DNA of 64,000 bases. It comes from Plutella xylostella. Lineage: Eukaryota; Arthropoda; Insecta; Lepidoptera; Plutellidae. The notes beneath the pieces were generated by a model. The model was not told the DNA's origin and made no database searches. It saw nothing but the letters and a program-made list of their open reading frames with translations. This document shows, one piece after another, positions 1 to 10,584 of this stretch (position 1 is the first letter of the stretch; each line of letters opens with the position of its first letter). The DNA is taken from assembly GCF_932276165.1 (NCBI RefSeq), contig NC_064012.1, positions 16,098,501 to 16,162,500 of the forward strand. The letters are read 5' to 3'. A program made the position numbers and the translations under genes.

Positions 1-535
1 CCCAAACTGCCGATTGATGTTTTCTTTCGGGCTCATATGAATAAATCCACGATTCATCACCAGAGACAATATTGTAGACAGCATTTGAACTGCCTCCATT
101 GAACCGTTGCAGAGCAGATCGACACCAATTAACACGAGCCGACTTTTGTTCCTCGGTCAAACGGTGGGGCACTCAGCGCGAAACTAACTTCTTGACACCC
201 AGTTCTTCATGTAAAATGGTTTGAATGGCTGTCATACCAATGCTGAGAGAAGCCCGAATCTGCTCGTATGTCACATGTCTATCTTCTTTTATTAACTGGC
301 GTACAGCATCGATGTTATCTTGTGTTACCGCTGTGTTTGGCCGACCAGTAGAAGGGACTGTGGTAAGAGAGGAACGTCCACGGCGAAACTCAGAATACCA
401 ACGATATATAGTCGTTTTACTTGGTGCTTCAAGTTTATAAATAGAAACAAGCTCGGCGAGACATTGTTCTTGAGATAAACCTCGACGAAAGTTGTGAAAA
501 ATTATTGCACGGAAATGTTCCCGCGTAAGCTCCAT
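1..535 (-). pseudogene. mariner-family transposase, broken and cut by window edge
   Basis: The N-terminal 120 residues, from ATG at 535, hold the paired helix-turn-helix region of a mariner transposase: a REHFRAIIFHNFRRG helix followed by a TIYRWYSEFRRGR second helix. Reading stops at a TGA at 173-175, where relatives usually have a Trp codon. The same frame then continues without a break to base 1 and includes GDESW (about 47-63), which carries the first catalytic Asp of the DD34D triad. The other two Asp residues would lie outside the window. This is therefore a transposase gene with at least one nonsense change, not a host gene. No terminal repeat was identified upstream of the ATG. Confidence 0.85.
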
Positions 536-1207
536 TTTTTACACCGACTTGTCAAATTCAAATGGTCAATACTCTTTTATTTTTTACTTTTTTTAAAATT
601 CGAAAATGGAATTATGTTTGAAAAAACACTACATTTGATACACCAAAAAGGTTTCACTCTAATTTATTCCTAAGTATTCTATTCCCGATCTTTTCGGTGT
701 AGCCCTCGTAATAGTACTTGCTAGGCCTAGTTTAGGTGGAATAAAAAATTTATCCGACATATTCTTACCATTGCACGTACCTACTTTACTTAAGTTAAGT
801 CTTAAATTGTGTACTTATTAGCGTTTAATAAAATTTTGTTAGTAATAGGTAGGTAGAGGTACCTATAGATTCTTAATTGTTTTAAATTATGTTAATAACG
901 CAGTATAAGGTAAATGTAAACCAACATAATTATGTGTAAAATGTGTTGCATGAGTTTTTTAAATAAATAAATTTTGAATTTGAATCTTAAAAAGTGGAAC
1001 CCTCAAAAAAATGCTCATCACCGTTTTTGTTATATCTTTTAATACTTCTTGAGTATCTAAAATTAAATTATAACACTAGATAGCTGACATGTTAAAAAAA
1101 ATAGTTTTTTTTATCCCAGCACACATCCATACGTAGCAGAAATATAAATTAAAATTTCATGGACTGTTAGAAAGCCTATTTCAAGGATGCTTGGGATGAT
1201 TCCCATT
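536..1207. other. AT-rich stretch without a gene
   Basis: I see no convincing coding sequence here. The part next to 536 should hold the untranslated leader and terminal repeat of the mariner copy, but no terminal repeat was recognised. The remainder is AT-rich spacer. Confidence 0.5.
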
Positions 1208-1431
1208 CTGTAATCCCCGAAGGGGTGTTCTTCTTCTTCGATCCCGTTACTCCGGAGTCTGGGGCTGACACCAGGCGCTTCCATCCTTCTCTGTCGTGGG
1301 CCAGCAAGTTGAGCTCTGGCCACGACTTCCCTTTCTCTTGGGCCTCGCTGTATATGGACCGCTTCCAAGTATGAGCTGGTCGACTGGGGTAGTCAGAGGT
1401 AATCCTCTGACAACCCCTTCGGGGATTACAG
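1208..1431. repeat. short inverted-repeat element (MITE-like)
   Basis: A 19-bp perfect inverted repeat, CTGTAATCCCCGAAGGGGT, lies at 1208-1226 and in reverse at 1413-1431, around a 186-bp GC-richer core. The core has its own small palindrome, TCAGAGGTAATCCTCTGA. The right end touches the TSD of the next element, which therefore inserted at its edge. No superfamily can be assigned because no duplication around this copy was recognised. Confidence 0.6.
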
Positions 1432-1438
1432 TCGTGAG

Positions 1439-2840
1439 CATAGACTTAGTATATACTAGCGTATAGACGAACTGACAGCTAGATAAAACGTGACCAATTT
1501 TGATTTTTCAGTGTGTGCATTAGCTAGTGATGTAGGTACTTTTCTTTACTTTGGAGAACCATCGATAAGTTATTGAAGTTCGATGTTCGACCCTTGGAGA
1601 GAGTTGTTCCATAGACTGTTGTTGTCCAGATTATAATTTTGACATAGTGTAAAAAAATGCATAAATAAAAATAAAAACACTTTATTCATCGCTCCTTATT
1701 TTATTGACTTTTAAACAGAACAATCTTAGATATATCATCTGTCTGACCCATATTACAGGCTCTGCCTCGGATGGCCGTGTCTGAGATGTTCCCACATATT
1801 TATTTATTTAACTGGTTCATTACAGTTTCGTTTCCTAAATTATTAAGTTTGTTTACATTCATTCTTAAGTCAAATTGCTGCAAATGGTAGAGTTCTTCTT
1901 TGGATTCCAACCAACGCGTCCAACTAATCTCAACCACTTTCCTCTTATTATAGTATCTATGGAGGGAATCTGTTGGACAAAATATAGAAAATAATTAGCT
2001 TATGTATTTGTTAAAAGATGTACCTACTTTGCCCTGACAAAATGGTTCTGATACGAGACGTTAAACGCAAGCTAGCATTTATTTTCATAGGTATCATTCA
2101 AGATAAAATATCGATAATGATATCGATTAATTTGAGTCAATCCCTAGCGTACATGTAAAATAAATTGATGAAAAATATATCCACTAAAATCATGTAAATT
2201 ATTAACAAATGGACTTCCACATACACAAAATATGAAAGTAAACATCAGCATTGGCATTATTTTATATTTAATACAGGATAAAAGACAAATTTTAACCAAA
2301 AATAAACGGGTCATGGTAGTGATGACGATTTTGGTATTTACCTGTGAAATGTGCAATTTTCAGGATTATTTCTATTATTAACACCACAATCACTCACAGA
2401 ACATGTAACCATTGTTGAATACAATTAGATTTAATGAAAATAAACCACGATGTACGCAAAAAATCCAAAATACTAAGGCCTTGGTCTCCTATTTACTCCG
2501 TAGGTCGCGTCAAGTGTCACCGCCGTAGGCCACGTCACGATACTCATAACATCTACGCGCCAACGTCGGCGTGTGAGGGAGACCGCGTCAGTACATTTCT
2601 ATAGTGAGCATTGTGACGCGGCCTACGGCGTGACGCTGGACGCGAACTACGGCGTAAATAGGAGACCAAGGCCTATGGGGTTGTTTTTCCGCGTGCTGAA
2701 TTGTGACGCTCTGTCATTCAAAACCAGTCACAGTTTCATTGGATTCGCTATCCTTTTCTATCTTGCCAAATTTCCGTAAGGGATTTTCTTCTCCCTTTCT
2801 CGCTTTGTTCGTCTATACGCTAGTATATACTAAGTCTATG
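1439..2840. mobile_element. non-autonomous DNA transposon with 8-bp TSD (hAT-type spacing)
   Basis: The element begins CATAGACTTAGTATATACTA and ends with the reverse complement. The terminal inverted repeats are about 34 bp and identical by eye (1439-1472 and 2807-2840). The 8-bp GTCGTGAG flanks it directly on both sides (1431-1438 and 2841-2848). An 8-bp duplication fits hAT, and P-type elements also make 8 bp, so the superfamily is an inference. The 1.4-kb body has no transposase-like reading frame and holds a nested MITE at 2477-2673. Confidence 0.8.
2477..2673. mobile_element. MITE with TWA target site (PIF/Harbinger-like), copy 1
   Basis: This is a 197-bp near-palindrome whose ends read GGCCTTGGTCTCCTATTTAC and its reverse complement. 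The flanks are TAA and TAT, and the better-preserved second copy at 39904-40616 has perfect TTA duplications. A 3-bp TWA target with a GGCC-type terminus is typical of PIF/Harbinger. It sits inside the element at 1439-2840, so it is younger than that insertion. Confidence 0.7.
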
Positions 2841-3069
2841 GTCGTGAGCATATTATGACATGTGTCTGCAGTGTCCTAATTAATATTATAAATGGGAAAG
2901 TAACTGTCTGTCTTTCTGTCTATGGAGAATAAAAATTGACTGAATACCTAGGTTTTGTATTTATTGCAGTGCAATTTGCTTCGGTTTCATATATAATATG
3001 TTCTGTGTATTGCGCTTTTAGTATGCTATTCATACAAATGTATAATGATTGTTGTGTTCCATGGTGGCA

Positions 3070-6000
3070 GTGCTGACGATCCTGGGCACGGCGGTGTACG
3101 GCGGCGCGCTGCTGGCCGCCTGCCTCGACTACTACGCGGAGCGGCTGCGCACGCTGCAGTGGGTGAGTGAGCCGCTCTCTATATATCCTGTTGCACAACT
3201 GCTATATGACGCCGAAAGGCAGTCACTTAGGAGTCATTCAGAAGTGCTAGTACGGGGTGCATTTAAGACGTGACAAAAGTTTTGCATTGCCAGCTCACTC
3301 ACATCGCGCAGCCACAAGAGCGAGCGCGACGGATGACCTTTGTCACGTGCTACATGGCCTGAACAACTATTAGCGACCAAATGGACAACATTTCATTTTC
3401 TTTGCCCTATATTTTATTAGCTATTCGGAAAGGTTATAAAAAATTAGAGGACCCGTATTTTTTTATTTTGTATATACATTCATTTTTGCATGTTATTTTT
3501 AACTTTAAAGTTAATTATTTTAAAACCGGAAGTGAAATCACATATTAGGCTCTATTTTTTTTTGTCTATTGCCTTAGTCTCGAAAAAAAACATAAATGCC
3601 ACTGACAAGTGACATTTAAACTTTGTTTACATGCCAACCAACAAATGGGTCATTTTCAAATGACATTGATATTTCTGATGATACAAAGTAGGTACTTATC
3701 ATGAAAAAAATAAACAGAAGCATTTTTTCAGCTGTGTAGGCGGTGGCATGCTCTGGGACATATTAAATAGAGGTCATCTCTTAATAAGTACTAACCATTT
3801 TATATGATAAATTAAAAAAATAGTCAGAAAGTGTCAGAACAGAATTTATGAAAATGACCCAAATAAACAATAACGACTCGATAAAACGTCAACGCCAATC
3901 AAAAATGAAAGTGACAGTTACTTTGTTTTTAAATCTATAGGCTTTGATCATCAAAATGCATCGCACCTGATGCATGACGTCATCAGCACTTTTTTACTAT
4001 TTTATGATTTTCTCGAAAATTATACATCCAAAAAATACAAAAACATTTTTTTTGTGGCCCTGAGAGCTAAATCTCGAAATGGATTTCGATTTATAGCAGC
4101 TTAAGTTTTTTGAAATGTTGTCCATTAACGAATTTACAAAAGTTAATTCATTAAATATGGCTCATTCTGTATGCCGAAGAGCTATGATGACCGGTGAGAT
4201 AACTTAGTTATTGTGTTGAGTCGACGAGTAGACAGGCGCCGGGTTGGTTCGGTGGACCGAAGGTATCGCTTTTTCCGAGAGGCCTACGCCTAGCAGTGGA
4301 CACAGGCTGATGTTATGTAATGTGATATGAATATAATGTGAAAAAACTTTTATGTCCCGTTAGATTTCGCACCGCACCCTTATTCTAATACCGTCACTAT
4401 ACAAAACAATTTGGTACATTTTGGTTTAAAGACGGTATGGATTGGACGTTGAAACTGAATATAATCACATGAGTTAGTACTCATACATTTTCTTGAAAAT
4501 TTTGGATAGTGAAGGTATTGGAATAAGGGTGTTTTTTTTTTGGCAGAAATGTGGTCGCCGTAGCAACCATTTAAATTAGTATCGTTAGAAGTAATGCGTG
4601 GTGTGTGGTGGCGGCAGGTGTGGGAGCGCGCGAAGCTGGAGCCGTGGGCGGCGCCCTGCGCGGGCTGGGCGGGCTGGGCGGCGCTGGCGGCGTGGCCCGC
4701 GGCCGCCGCGCTGGGGCTCGCCGCGCAGGCCGCGCTCACCCGCCGCCAGGTGTTCCACGAGCAGAGTACGTACCGGCATACCGGCACACACACACACACA
4801 CACACACACCACACTAGCCACTCGCCGCAATCCGTACACTTTTCACACAACACACACAAGGCATAAGGCAAGGCGCGGCACAGTCATCTTCCCGCTTCAA
4901 AACCTTTCAATACAAAATGTAGGTAAGCGGCGCGTTCTAAAGTATACCTACTCAAGCGACGCGGCACAGGCACGTCGTTTCGTTACCGCTTACCTACATT
5001 TTGTATTGAAACGTCTTGAAGCGGGAAGATGCCTGCGCCGCGCCTTCGCCTTATGCCTTTCCTGTGTGTTTCTCGACTTAAAGGTAATTAATATTGCTTG
5101 ACATGGGGCAGTTCAGTCGGGTAAGGGCCCGTATCCGGCGACAGAGATGCAGGTTCGAATTCCGTCGCGTACATGTTCCAATAACTACTTTGGAATTTTA
5201 GCACAGTATATGCCATAGCTGTTACGGTGAAGGAAAACATCGTGATGAAACCTGTATATCTAGATTTACTGAATCTAGGTACCCACCAACCCGCAATGGA
5301 CCAGCGGCAGCGTGGTGGGAAAATGGTTCAAGCCTAAGAGGGTTACACCTTGGGGACAAAGGTTCTGAAAGTATGAAAGAAATAATCTAAACACACAAGC
5401 TCGCTGATCCAGTTTACTCGGGAGCGAGGCTGGCTGGGCTGAAATTATGTAAAAAGGTTTCCCCTCAAGAAACCCACGAGCAGGGACTGTCCCCGCTCAG
5501 AATAGAATAAAATAGACGTATCTTCTATTCTATTCCGAAGGGTTTCGAAGTTCCTGTACGTGGCTCTCTCGAGTGGAACCTTTGTACATATCCCCTTAGT
5601 TTCAGCTCAGCCAGCCTAGTCATCTATAATGGACGTATCTTAAGCAGTTATTTGCCTCCAGGTATAAGTGCCCAGAAGCGGGCGGCGGCGGCGCGGGGCG
5701 GCGCGGCGGGCGCGGGGGGCGCGGGGGGCGGGGTGACGCAGCAGCAGCGCGCCGACCTGCGCCAGCGCAAGTACCGCTACCTGTACCAGCTGCGCACCGC
5801 GCACGGCGACGTCATCTCGCAGGTCAGACCAGACACAGACAAAGCTCCACATTTTTAAACGCTTCACTATCATTTAGTTACGAAATACTTTCATAAGGAT
5901 ATTCAGGGATTAGTGGTTGACTGTTGCCAAATCTGTGATGGATTTAACATGGAGATGACGTATAATTGATGAACCAATCCCTGGTTATGAATTATGATAT

Positions 6001-6940
6001 AACCGATTATGGCGAAATTACAGTCACAGGGCGTGAGGTAGGCTAGCACCTATAAAATAGGCGCCATCTGGTGGGAAGTTGCTTAACTAAGTAGCACGAT
6101 GGTGTAGTAATTAACTACGTACATAGTTCATCTACTTGGCAACATGGCGTTGGGAATGTAGTTCAATCCCGCAAAGACATTGTCCTGAAGTTGACGGTGT
6201 GATTGTGTTGCAGTCGTACGTGCAGGCCCTGCAGAAGAAGGCGATGTGCCGGCAGTGGGGGGCCGGCGGGGGCGGCGCGGGGGGCGCGGGAGGGGGCAGC
6301 GGCGGTGGCTCCACGCTGCAGAGCGACTGCACGCGGCTCACGGCGCTGCCCGACGCGCTGCCGGACGACGACGACCTGCAGGTACATCAGCATCAACCAA
6401 TAGTCGTCCACTGCTGGACATAGGCCTCTCCCAAGGAGCGCACAACACTCGGTCCTCGGCCTTCCTCATCCAACCACTACCGGCTACCCGCCTAAGGTCG
6501 TCAGTCCTGCAGGTACAATCCACTTCTTATTGAGCTTTTTATCGTGTTGAAATCGCGATTACGAACTATGAAGGCAGCGCGTGGCGGGTGGCCCGGGCCG
6601 CAGTGGTCACGCGGGGCCGCGGGGGCCGCGGGGGCCGGACGCTCGGCATTGATGCATTGCGTGCTCATAACCCGTCCGTTCCGTACCTAAACTTTAAAAT
6701 TATTTTATAGAAGTTAACAGATGATTGCAACGATCGTTATATTATAACCATTGGCCATTGGCTACATCTTCCTTACAGTCCAGTGCATTTAGAAAAATGG
6801 CGTAATGTCGTTGATTACATCTTTTTTGATTAATGAAATATTCATCTTACGTATGCTTACAAGTGAACTTTTTATTTATATGAATAAATAAAAGAATGAC
6901 CGGATTGGTGTTGTCGTTTCAGGAGATCCACCGGCAGTGA
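3070..6940 (+). CDS. multi-exon membrane protein gene, C-terminal part (five exons visible)
   Basis: Five exons join in one frame: 3070-3162, 4618-4765, 5662-5822, 6214-6381 and 6923-6940, with GT..AG borders and junction phases 0, 1, 0, 0. The stop TGA is at 6938-6940 and the protein ends DDDDLQEIHRQ. The first visible exon is one hydrophobic span (LTILGTAVYGGALLAACL). The second holds another (GWAALAAWPAAAALGLAAQA). The rest looks cytoplasmic: a QQQRADLRQRKYRYLYQL helix and two Gly-rich low-complexity tracts. This suggests at least two membrane segments and a charged tail. An ATG at 3061, just before the first exon border, could be a start, but upstream exons outside the window are more likely. 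I do not recognise the family. The exons are very GC-rich, while the introns are AT-rich and full of repeats. Confidence 0.72.
3380..4126. repeat. inverted-repeat element in intron 1
   Basis: The 16-bp repeat AATGGACAACATTTCA (3380-3395) returns inverted at 4111-4126, enclosing a 747-bp AT-rich unit without a reading frame. No clear TSD was found, so it is called a probable MITE or decayed DNA transposon. It lies wholly in the intron between exons 3070-3162 and 4618-4765. Confidence 0.5.
4785..4809. repeat. (CA)n microsatellite
   Basis: A run of about 12 CA units lies just downstream of the exon 2 splice donor at 4766. Confidence 0.9.
4859..5058. mobile_element. MITE, 200 bp, in intron 2
   Basis: The two halves are inverted copies for about 65 bp. 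The left end AGGCATAAGGCAAGGCGCGG pairs with a right end GCGCCTTCGCCTTATGCCT, and inner blocks such as CATCTTCCCGCTTC and TACAAAATGTAGGTAAGCGG also pair. It has no coding potential of its own, and reading frames across it are by-products of the palindrome. No certain TSD was found. Confidence 0.7.
5105..5514 (+). mobile_element. tRNA-derived SINE
   Basis: The head keeps a tRNA-like polymerase III promoter: an A-box-like TTCAGTCGGGTAAGGGC and a B-box-like GGTTCGAATTCC. The body carries TACGGTGAAGGAAAACATCG and CACCAACCCGC, and the tail CTCAGAATAGAATAAAATAG. The same body follows the tRNA-like head at 32179, so this is a dispersed family and not a tRNA gene. Confidence 0.75.
5525..5631 (-). mobile_element. 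truncated SINE piece with 10-bp TSD
   Basis: A 107-bp segment is flanked by direct copies of GACGTATCTT (5515-5524 and 5632-5641). Read on the minus strand it matches a SINE tail (CTGGCTGAGC... then GAATAGAAT), related to the piece at 30965-31080. It inserted at the very end of the preceding SINE and sits 20 bp upstream of the exon at 5662. Confidence 0.65.
6397..6510 (-). repeat. RTE-type LINE tail or SINE fragment
   Basis: On the minus strand this contains GAGAGGCCTATGTCCAGCAG, a word found at the 3' end of abundant lepidopteran RTE-like repeats and related to 18284-18350. A second part (CACTACCGGCTACCCGCCTA) matches the sequence flanking the hAT-type insertion at 56546 and 59940. It starts only about 15 bp after the splice donor of the exon ending at 6381. 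Confidence 0.65.
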
Positions 6941-9282
6941 GCGCCGCGGGAGAACGAGGCTGGATCAAGTATTATTTACTGAAAAATCTCTCGACGAAAA
7001 CATTAAAATAAGAAGTGAAAAATAAATAAAAAAATGTGATAAGCAGAATTAATCAAGTCTAGTTTCTTACATGAATTGGCGTTATTGTAATAGGTATTTA
7101 TGTATGTACTTGTAAGGCATATAGTATACTGCTTCAATAGGAATGTGCAATCATTGTATTTGCTTTAGTTAATAACTAAATGTATCTATGACATTCCGTC
7201 TACTGTTTAAACAAAAATTATGACAGATAAATATTTTTATGATAATTCACATTTTAAAAATAAGGAAATTGAAATAAAAGTTGTAGTATAGAAGAGTTAA
7301 GGTATTTTAAAATGCTCTATTTCTTGTATTATCTTGAATATTTAATATATATATATATTCGATGTAGAACGTAATGAGTGACGTAGCGACCCCAACGCGC
7401 GGGCCGGGCCTATGCGGGAAAACGTACAAAATCCAACGAAACACTTTAATTTGTAGGAGATTACTTTTTATTTTAACATAAGTATAATGAAGGTTCGTGC
7501 GACGACATATTTTTACATTTCCTACCGCTCCAAAGCCGCCCCGCGCCGTTCTATGTGTGGTTGTGTTCTTTGTATATTTTCAACTATCTATGCGTGTTTT
7601 TAATATCGTGCAGATTTAATCACTTACGCAGGATTGCCCCGCAAGTGTTATTTTCATACAACTATTTATTGTAATGCGTGGAATACGCACGCGGGACGCG
7701 GGAAAATGGCGTGCGAGCCCGCATGCTTGATGAAATCCGCACCATATTAAAAACACTCTATGTAAATAGGTACAGTTAATCAAATATTATTATGTAATTA
7801 TGTCAGTTTCTGTTAGAGATACGTTTCCTTGACTGTAGTGGAGTCTAGAAGGGACGATGTGATGTTTGCACTCTTTAAGAGTATAAATTAAAATAAGATT
7901 CGGGTTCCGATCATTTGTGATTAGAATCGTGAGAAGTGACGTGTACATGTCGTGTTGTGTGTGACGTCATGATACGGCCTCAGTGCAATGACGATTCGCC
8001 AAACAAGTATAACTAAAAATCAAGCTTATTTATCTAACCTAGCTTAAGATAATTTTAATCTGTAGAACGTGATAAGGATAACTTTATATTATTACTTATA
8101 TAAAATTCATAGCCAAAGTTTATATTTAGTTGTTAAATGCTAAGAGAACAATATGTATAATATTCTGGTTGTTTTGTCGAGGCCGCTGATGCCCAGGTGT
8201 CTTGATGATGTCACTGACGCGCCGTGTGTTTCGTGATTCATGAGTGTGTGGCCAGAATATATTTATGTGTTTTGGCATGTACTTGATGTACTGCACTCCG
8301 CATTGCAACAAGAATCACGGGGCGGCCAGTCCGCCTCCAAGGCTTCAACTCTGGCTAATTTCTGGCTTGGCTCGAAGAAATCGCATAAAATAACTTATAG
8401 ATATTTAAGACATATTGTAACTATAATATGCAATTATTGTTAGTTTCCTTGTTGGGAAACAGTTTTGTTACTTCGCTCAATTTCTAGTCTTCGGGCACTC
8501 TGATAATGTGTCTAGGTGTTGCGGCGGTGATGGCCGCGGGGGCGGGGGAAGCACGCGTTCCGCCGCGACCGCGCGACCGCCCGCAGCGCCGACCGCGCGG
8601 CCGCAACACTGCGCCTCCGTCGTTTGTGAGATTGTTTGTGTATTTCTTGCACATTTATATAATTTTATTACTAACGAGTATATTTCGCATTTAATGTACC
8701 TAACGTATTTTTATGTATACAACTACCTGAGCAATCATTTTGTTACTGCCACGTTCAGACGTTGTTTCTATTACGCTTTTACGGCGGAAAAGCCGCAAGT
8801 AATCTGTAGCAAGCCACAGATTTGTCTGCGTCTGTTCCGCCGCCCCGCGTGCGGTTGCCTCCGCTGTACTGGATACAACATTGTCGCGGGAGCCACCGCA
8901 CCGGCTGCGGCCGCACTGCGCGCTAGCCCTTACAAAAATATTGATCTGAGTATTGATATTGATTGGGAAATCAGCCCAGAATGTTACTAATTGAAATTTG
9001 AAAATGCCAATTCTTGTCTATCTGAGACTGTGTGTGTCTGTTTTATGTAAGTATCTATCTACGTAATGTATTTAATGAGATTGTTTAGCTGTTGCCCGTT
9101 TACCCAGTTCTATTTATTCGAACTTAGTTCTTAAAGTTATTTTGTTTTCCTGTCGTACTATGTCCATGAATGGAAGGCCTAGAATACACTGCCCATTAAA
9201 ATACTTTTTGTATAATATGTGTGCTGCAGGTTCAGAATGTGAAAGTGACTTTCGCTTTAAAGCTAAAGTATTACATGACACA
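6941..9282 (+). other. 3' untranslated and downstream region of the membrane protein gene
   Basis: AATAAATAAA at 7021-7030, about 80 bp after the stop codon, is the nearest plausible polyadenylation signal. Further AATAAA-type words follow, so a longer 3' UTR is possible. Within it are an (AT)n run near 7341, a MITE at 7609-7746, and GC-rich patches at 8520-8620 and 8760-8920. The reading frames over those patches show no recognisable protein and are not called. Confidence 0.45.
7609..7746. mobile_element. decayed MITE, family of 17078-17239
   Basis: The block containing TGCGTGGAATACGCACGCG and CGGGAAAATGGCGTGC matches the reverse complement of the core of the element at 17078-17239 with scattered differences. 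The terminal repeats here are worn, but GTGCAGATTT and AAATCCGCAC still pair. Confidence 0.65.
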
Positions 9283-9615
9283 ATGATATCGATTCTGAAG
9301 GCGGAAATTTTAAATTTAGAGACGTCAAAACCTTAATTTCTTTGTTTAAAATTCGACTCTATGATTTTTATCGTAAATGTCATTTTATGCTAGCAATTTT
9401 TTTAGTTTGACAGCGTTAAAATTAGAATTTCTGCCTTCAGAATCAACATCAATGATATCAATTCTGAAGACAGAAAGTCTAATTTTGACAGCTCTAATTT
9501 ATTTGTTTATAATATTCGACTCTTTTAGTGTTCCCGTAAATGTCATTTTATGCTAGAAACATTTTTAGTTTGGCAGTTTGAAAATTAGAATTTCTGCCAA
9601 TCGACATGAATGAAT
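9283..9615. repeat. two tandem copies of an inverted-repeat element ('CTGAAGGCAGAAATTCT' family)
   Basis: The first copy (9283-9451) runs from ATGATATCGATTCTGAAGGC to GCCTTCAGAATCAACATCAA. The second (9452-9615) repeats the plan with a more worn right end. Both enclose AAATGTCATTTTATGCTAG and AGTTTGACAGCGTTAAAATT. A third copy lies at 41923-42082. No coding content. Confidence 0.7.
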
Positions 9616-10393
9616 TGTATAATGGGATTGATTTTATAATGACATTTTAGTGATTTGCATATTTCCATAACTATACATAATTATGCTAAAATATCGATCT
9701 TCGTACACATTTGAATGACAAATAAATCATGATTATATTTTAGTTGTTGTACCTACTATTTTACATTCCTTTGTTATTTTTATTTAAATAAATTTCATAT
9801 TTTTTACAAAGATCATGTTTTAATACAATTTTACTGTAATATAATATTATCTTAATAGGATTACTATCGTTTAATCAATCGCACGCTCATGAGATGTTGT
9901 CGCGCGATGTGATGCTTGCATCTATGAAGTACCTACTTCCATTAAAATTTATAAATATACTGATGACACGTTCAGTAATCAGTAGCGACGACGTCATACA
10001 TTGTACCTACCTATATACTCACCCTCACCAATAATCAAAGAATACTTATCTATTTCTTTCTGCTTTACGAAGGAAGCTAAAAAATATATTTATAAAACTA
10101 GCCTTTTGTTTTCCTACATACTTCATCAACTATACAAAATGTTACTGTTATACCCACGTTGTACCCACTGCCAATATTATAATATAGGTATGTTCAAAGA
10201 TCAAATAAAAATGTACTGTGTGTAATAAACAGATCTATAGGCATTATGATGTGTCAGTAGGTGTGAAAATGTAATTAATAATATAAAATATATATCTTAT
10301 ACATAATAATATAAATATGATTTTACTTAGCTATTATTATTTCATTTAGCACGCCTCAAGTAGTCAGTTTTGTCAGTCAGTCAGTCAAGTCAA
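9616..10393. other. AT-rich stretch without a gene
   Basis: Nothing coding is supported here. It ends in a short (CAGT)n-like run at about 10364-10388, immediately upstream of the LINE insertion site. Confidence 0.5.
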
Positions 10394-10584
10394 GACCTGA
10401 AGGAAGGGATTCCGTTTCGAGCGTAACTAGGGTACCCACGTGGTCCTAATTATCAGCGCGATTTCGAGCCTTTTCTGTGCCAATTTACAGTGTTAATACT
10501 TGTTTGTTGTTGTAAGTGTGGTGGTGGTTAGTGGTAAGTGTTGTGTTCGTCCGTAAACTCGTATTTTAGCTCCATTTCAATATA

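Noticed and set aside
4380..4871. 163-codon minus-strand frame and several plus-strand frames over exon 2
   Set aside because: They run through the exon, the (CA)n run and a MITE. Only the spliced plus-strand frame joins the neighbouring exons.
8508..8990. 160-codon frame starting in a GC-rich patch
   Set aside because: The N-terminal part is low-complexity and the rest is AT-driven. There are no splice signals or recognisable domain, and it lies in the probable 3' region of the upstream gene.
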